Shown piece after piece: positions 58,626-64,000 of a DNA stretch of 64,000 nucleotides. This DNA comes from Sialis fuliginosa (lineage: Eukaryota > Arthropoda > Insecta > Megaloptera > Sialidae), in contig OY540815.1 of NCBI GenBank assembly GCA_961205875.1, positions 10,478,001 to 10,542,000 of the forward strand, written 5' to 3'. The notes beneath the pieces were generated by a model that saw only the letters and a program-made list of their open reading frames with translations, was not told the origin of the DNA and searched no databases. Positions within the stretch are counted from its first letter, which is position 1; every line of letters begins with the position of its first letter. The translations under genes were made by a program, and so were the position numbers.

Positions 58626-59038
58626 TGCCAAGTAAATGGTCAGTACTTCCTCGTGTTAAATTCACCAAAGGTATTTAATTATTTAACAATTTAAATAAAA
58701 ACCGATAAAGTGTTCAGATAAATTGCCTGGCATTGGTTAACTAATTAATTTGTTATAGAATTTTACTAAAAAATAATAGTTTTAATTTTTTTTTGTAATG
58801 GGACTGTCCTCAAGCCAAACCAAACCATCCAACCAAGTTTAATTAATATCGGTTTAGTGGTTCATGAGGTATACGTGTGACAAGGATTCAGGGGACAGTC
58901 ACACAGACAGACAGACAGATACGAAACGAAAAGTTTGACCTAAAACGGAAATATCAATTTAAAATTTTAAAATTTTTTTGTCTCATTTTAAAACGATCAC
59001 AAAGCTTTTTGTATCTTCGATATTGCGAGGAAACAAAA
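58626..59038 (+). repeat. Dispersed repeat B, copy 3
   Basis: Same order as 5494-6148 but shorter: TGCCAAGTAAATG, AAATTCACCAAAGGTA, CTGGCATTGGTTAACTA, GTGACAAGGATTCAG, CACAGACAGACAGACAG, ending GCGAGGAAACAAAA. A central stretch of about 240 bp differs or is deleted relative to copy 1. Confidence 0.75.
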
Positions 59039-59152
59039 TCATAAATTCATAAATATACTTTTATACTATTCAGTTTATTATTATTTTTATTAAAATGTCA
59101 CATAAGTTATTTCAAATTCCGCGGTGAACGTGTTAAGCTCGATGCGCTGTAG

Positions 59153-59196
59153 AAAGAACTAGATGTATCCATTTATAACACTCTGAAAGACATTAA
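59153..59196 (+). repeat. Partner of the 57782-57826 duplication
   Basis: A 44-nt block about 89% identical to 57782-57826 in the same orientation, 1.37 kb apart. Confidence 0.7.
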
Positions 59197-62100
59197 ACTG
59201 CTGCTTTTTGTCTTGGAGGGGTTTTGTATTCACCAAACTGGTGTAGAATTTTTAACTACTGTTTTAACCTGACTGATGTGTATATACGATAACTAGTCAA
59301 TGTTGAAGTCATTTATTTCTTTCACGTGAATGTTAAACAGTACCCGTGTATCGAACACGTATCATTGGGATATTTTAATTTGGTACCTGATGTATATAAT
59401 TAAATAGAGCAGTGATACTCAAAATTATCAGAAAACGTTTCTTGTTATCTAAAAAATATAGATAAAATAATATTTTATGGTTTACGTTTAATCTGATTGG
59501 ATGAAAATTATTTAACTCCTTAACGCCCAGTCCCGAGCTCAGTTCGGGTATACTAAATTGGTAGAAATAACCAGACGCGCGCAAGAAAAGTACGGTTATG
59601 TACTGAATTTGGGTATGTAAATAATTTTAATAAAATCTAGAGTTTTTATCTATGAATTTTTTTTTTAAATTAAATAAAACATTTAGTTTCATTATGTTTT
59701 GAAAAAAAAAATTTTTTTTGCCACTTTTTCCCGAAATATTTTTGAAAATTCTATACCTATAACTAGATTTAAATGTGGTCCTCTAACATGGGGTAGGGCT
59801 GATAGGGCTCAAGCCTGGGAGCCTGGGACTCAAGGGGCACTCTTTATTTATTATTTATTACTCTATAATTACAATTTGAAAGACAATAAAAAATTAATTA
59901 AATATAGTGGTTGAATGAAACTCGGCATTTTCGACGTAATTTTCTATAACTTTGATTTTTTTAAATAATTTTATTAGAATATATCAATTGTAAATTATCT
60001 TTAATACCAGTTTTTGAATACATTTATTCTAGTTTTAAATTTTATACAGAGAAAGTCCTATCAAAATCGGTTCAGTCGTTTTTGTGTCAAGTATATAGAT
60101 ATACAAATAAAGAGTCAGACAAAAATTCTAAAAACTATCAAAATGAATTAATTTGAAATAATAAAAATACCTATTATTATTTTTATACCTATGTAGATGT
60201 AATTAGACCTCATTCGCACTTCTAGTTAAATTGGTATTATCTCAAAAATTAGAAACACAGATACCAACAAACTAAAAGCCCGTAACATAAATAAAAGTTT
60301 AATTATTAAAAATAACAGCAATATATATTCAGGGCAAGTCTGCACGTTTTGTTTGTTTTGTTTGTTGCAGCTTTGTCTGCAGCAGACGACGCTGCAATCT
60401 TCCTCTAATTAAGTGCGATGGAGCCCGTGCACAGATTTGAAAGCATTTAAATGGAAATATAAATTATAATTACGTTCACAAAAATCAATACACATTAGTC
60501 GAAGCAAACGTTTGTGCGGAAATGATAGCTGTAATATTTAATATTTGTAACGATGTCGTTGTAATATTTCAAATTGAAAACAGGTGTTAAATATCTTTAA
60601 ATAGATGACGACAGAATAAAGCAAGCGTTGAAAGGGGTATGTCATACGAAGGGTTCTAATTTTAGTGAAGTGTCATATAAATGTACAAATTGATGATATA
60701 AAAAACAAGAAAAACTTTCAGGAGTGACATTTAAAAATGTGACTTGATGTTGAAATGTATGAGATATTAACACATACTGAACTGCTGTATTTATCTTAAA
60801 TATTTTTTAAAGTATTCATATATATAGGGTGTATCCAAAATCTCCTCAATGGTGCCATAGTACTTTGGAATTATAAATTACAAAAACTTCCGATTAGTTT
60901 TAAAATGTCTCTAAATACGAGTATATATAGGATGGGCCATTTAAAGTGTTGGTTGTGATGGGGTAAACGAATAGTAATATTTATTTGTTATTTTAACATG
61001 GCTTTCAAGGTTATTTGAAGGTCCAAATCATTTTTTTAAATATGAATCTATAGTTTTTTTATTTAGTAATCTTATTCATACGTGAAAAAACACAAATCTT
61101 TAATTGACAACTTTTTTTTGAACAACCTAAACTTTACAAGATATCTAACAAAATAATTTCGAGATTTTGAACATTCAAGAATTTTCTACTCAAAAATCAT
61201 CAACTTTTTTGATCATTGGACACATATGTTTTTGAGTTTGATTTATAGTTCCAGAGTATTATGTGTATTCTTATTATTATTCCTCCCAGTATACGTTTAT
61301 GTTACAAGTGTGGATTAAAAGTCTCCATAATTTTTATAGATACTTGTTAACACAATTGTATAATTAATCATTTTTATTTACACAGTTGAATGCCTTTCCC
61401 CCTAGTTACCATGATGTAAGAGCTATGTTCTTAATACGTATATTTGATATATAACTTCGTTTTTTATGAAATAATGAGTTCATTAAAAATAAATCGAAAA
61501 AGCACTTGAACAAAATATTAATCTTTTCTTCGAAAATATTTTATTAAATTTTAAACAATGTTCACTAAATGTTTTCTAGAAAACATTTAATAACGTCAAA
61601 AAATACGCAGAATATTATTCTCTATCAGTACTGTTATCTTAACCTAAAATCTTTGACTCACTGTTTGCTTATCAGTTTTTGTGATACTGAACCCCATTAC
61701 TAAGTTCTCAGAGGTTAGATATCCCGACCAAAACATAATTTCTCATGTAAAACAATCAAAAGAAAAGTATTATAAAATCTTTATGAAGATATTGAGTACT
61801 ACTGATTTTCTGTATCGACTTGTTTTATAACTACACAACGGTTTTTTTCTAAACTAAAAGATAGAATGATATATAACAACTCTTCAATAATGAGCCATTA
61901 GAGTGGTTGATATGCAAAGTAGAAAACAAATATTATAATAGTAATCTATTTCATTCAGGTTGCATTTAATTATACATTTAACTAAAAATGAGTCTCATTC
62001 GTATTCATTTATATGCTGCTTAAAATATACAAATATTGTAAAAACAGTAAACTATTTAGCCTTGTTTTAAATAAACTTGCTAAAGCTGTACCGAATGGTA

Positions 62101-63162
62101 ATTTGGTAACCCATTTATCATGTATTTAAATTGTTATTACTGCATTGCATTTCCTGCCTCTATGGCTCTTAATGGAAAAATTAATTATATACAGACAAAC
62201 ATTTATCGAATTGTTTTCGCTTTTGTATCGCTATTTATTCGAAAATAGGGTAATTAAATAAAATCGGTCGACGTTTGAGCAGATTATGGAAACAGGTCGA
62301 ATATATCACACCGATTATTGTGTGGGATGCAGAAATAATTTTGTTTATATAAATTTTTAGCTATCTAACCAAACCAGTGATCGATTATATTTATTTTAGT
62401 TAATTTAAAAACCGTATCAATGATTTTATATCTGTAACTTGGGTTATGGATGTAAGATATATTTGTTTGATATTTTTTATAAGATAATTATAATATTTAA
62501 GGCACTTTGCTGATTTGGTATAACATAATATTTCCAAATTAGCCAAAATAAATGTTAAATCTTTTACTTTCAACCTCTATTGGTTCCTTTCAAGTGTCTT
62601 TTTTATGTTTTAAAATTTGTAGCTAATTAGATGTACTTCTTAATAACGTTTAAATCATATAATTGAGTAATTAGTTTCACAGTTATGAGAACTGTTGTTT
62701 AAATTTACTTTTCAAGAAACCTCCCATCTGAAACGAAGTTGTCTGTAGTAGTAATACAGACATAATAATGCACTAATACATTTATATAATATTTGTTTAC
62801 ACATATCATATATAAATCCTAAGAATGTGCTGAATATGTAAATTGTACATATGTACTAAACAAAATAATTTATATTCTATTATAATTTAATATTACACAT
62901 TATATTATTAGTATAGTATAAGTACATACACAAATATACATGGAAAGATTTTTTCTTTTAATAATGTTTTTTTATTCATGTCACTCATGTAAGTTTGAGT
63001 ATCAAAAAAAGATGTATGTATCAGAATATATGTAATACAATTTATTGTATACTTCCAACCTTCCTGTAAAGCAATTCTATTACTAAATACAGTATTTTTC
63101 TATCTATCTTCCCTAGTAGCTCCCAACCTACACATGTACCCGGCCACCCTGTACTTGTTAAC
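59197..63162. other. Long, mainly AT-rich stretch
   Basis: Small islands only: a GC-richer patch with GGGGTAGGGCTGATAGGGCT near 59790-59840 (possible transposon remnant), a LINE-like phrase CAAAATCGGTTCAGTCG near 60063-60079, a complex block at 60335-60480, GGGTGTATCCAAAATCTCCT near 60827, and a perfect 24-bp palindrome centred on TTTTCTAGAAAA (61566-61589). No gene is supported. Confidence 0.5.
61566..61589. repeat. Perfect 24-bp palindrome
   Basis: The half-site TAAATGTTTTCT and its exact complement meet without a spacer. The core TTCTAGAA resembles an inverted heat-shock-element unit (NTTCNNGAAN), but a single pair without further pentamers is weak evidence for regulation. Confidence 0.8.
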
Positions 63163-63320
63163 CTGCGATGATCGACCCATTAGCACATTCCTCTTCCATC
63201 TTGTATCCCTGTTAATTCACTAAACACGAAAACAATACATAAAACACCACTGAGCTGTTGGAAAAGGAACTATCCAGCCGACAACAATCTGCAATCATCA
63301 TCATTATCTATCTATCTATT
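63163..63320 (+). repeat. Dispersed retroelement tail F, copy 2
   Basis: Matches 47613-47780 and ends in (ATC)n then (TATC)n simple repeats, the kind of tail expected at the 3' end of a SINE or LINE. Confidence 0.75.
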
Positions 63321-64000
63321 ATATTTTTTGATTCTTAAGTTCTGAGTTATTTCTTTGATCGTGATTTATCATCTAACATTTCGCCATAAATTATAGTATA
63401 AGTACAATGATTAACAATTCACGTCAATAATAATGATTATTTTTTGTCACAAATAAAATTATATATTTTTATAATAAAATTTATTTATACTTCATAGCTC
63501 AAGACGTATGCTATTTTTATCCACGAAAAGACCCGCAGTGATAAATTATGAAGTCTAAAAGCCCTGTCTTACAAGTTTATGGAGTGTAAAGCTGTATATG
63601 ATTTGTCAGTGAAAACAAAAATAACCAACATTTATGTGTCATGTTTCTTGTAGCTTATAATCTTCACGAGGCTCTTAATCTAGTTCAACGAGTTGTCATA
63701 ACGGTGCTAGAAGCTTTTGTCTTCACACAAATTAAAACGGAAAATTTTACGTTGGCAAAATAAACCATGAAACGTCTTTGTTATTAACAGTACCAAAGTG
63801 TATTTATTAATTGTCGTGTTTTAATGTAATCTTTATTTGTTCTATGTTTTTGTGGGATAAAATGTTCTCGAAACAAAACACATCGACCTTCACAAACAAA
63901 CGTTATACATAGTTTTAATTTTAATGTAAAAGTTGGCAGACAACTTTAATCATAATTTTAAATTTTATTTCTTTGTATCTTTATAATACCTTGTAAGATT
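63321..64000. other. AT-rich window end, no gene seen
   Basis: 63500-63900 is slightly more complex than average; no gene, RNA or repeat is supported. Confidence 0.45.

Noticed and set aside
60827..60955. GGGTGTATCCAAAATC and AGGATGGGCCATTT as ends of a mariner-type element
   Set aside because: Each resembles known terminal words, but the two are not inverted copies and no TA-bounded structure could be closed.
1..64000. Bacterial or viral gene clusters, operons, ribosome binding sites
   Set aside because: No long coding frames, and the repeat content is typical of insect nuclear DNA; prokaryotic-style features would be meaningless here.

Overview
The window is AT-rich (roughly three quarters A+T by eye) arthropod nuclear DNA with no protein-coding gene I can support. 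Its open reading frames are all short (115 codons or fewer) and mostly low-complexity. Several things point to an insect, most likely a lepidopteran (inference, moderate confidence): a repeat starting in ACTGACTGACTGAG and ending in GGGCGAAGCCGCGGG...CTAG, like the lepidopteran Helitron-like (Lep1-type) repeats; LINE-tail-like repeats with ACGGACAGACAGAC runs; a tail family containing GTTGGAAAAGGAG...CCAGCCGACAA; a short TTAGG run; and many TA-, TTAA-, TWA- and 8-bp-TSD MITEs.

The region reads as a gene desert filled with decayed mobile elements. From left to right: degenerate repeats (1-570); a GGGTTC-rich hAT-like element (1299-1921); a 229-bp hAT MITE nested in a dispersed repeat (1991-2797); a TA-flanked MITE (4843-5373); a LINE-tail-like repeat (5494-6148); a TTAA-flanked MITE (8580-8911); a Crypton-like tyrosine-recombinase relic (9704-10447); a TIR element (11223-11801); the first arm of a large inverted duplication (16529-17147); a foldback element (17891-18153); hAT and TA elements (21241-21727, 22392-22573); and the second arm of the inverted duplication (22941-23474).

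Further right: a nested piggyBac-like interval (31170-32755) holding a ~500-bp long-hairpin element; a 1.28-kb pogo/Tigger-like element that keeps the two ends of its transposase but not the catalytic core (33320-34603); a 119-bp tandem duplication (35241-35478); hAT MITEs (35796-36010, 36816-37090, 42162-42412); a four-unit ~160-bp satellite (39384-39966); a second copy of the dispersed repeat that preserves the empty insertion site (43421-43888); an AGATCT-rich cluster (44998-45227); a Harbinger-like element (45445-46054); a second TA-MITE copy with a palindromic Harbinger-like MITE nested in it (49332-50273); a hairpin element (51966-52214); the Helitron-like repeat (53231-53706); and an internally deleted Crypton-related copy (56326-56752).

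Between these lie long AT-rich stretches in which I see nothing definite. A few patches are more complex and GC-richer (about 6600-6860, 9290-9430, 13960-14410, 23760-24010, 46250-46445, 57600-57830). They could be conserved non-coding or exon-like sequence, but that is only inference. The elements do not form a pathway. What the window offers is a clear record of nested insertions, internal deletions and hairpin-forming repeats.
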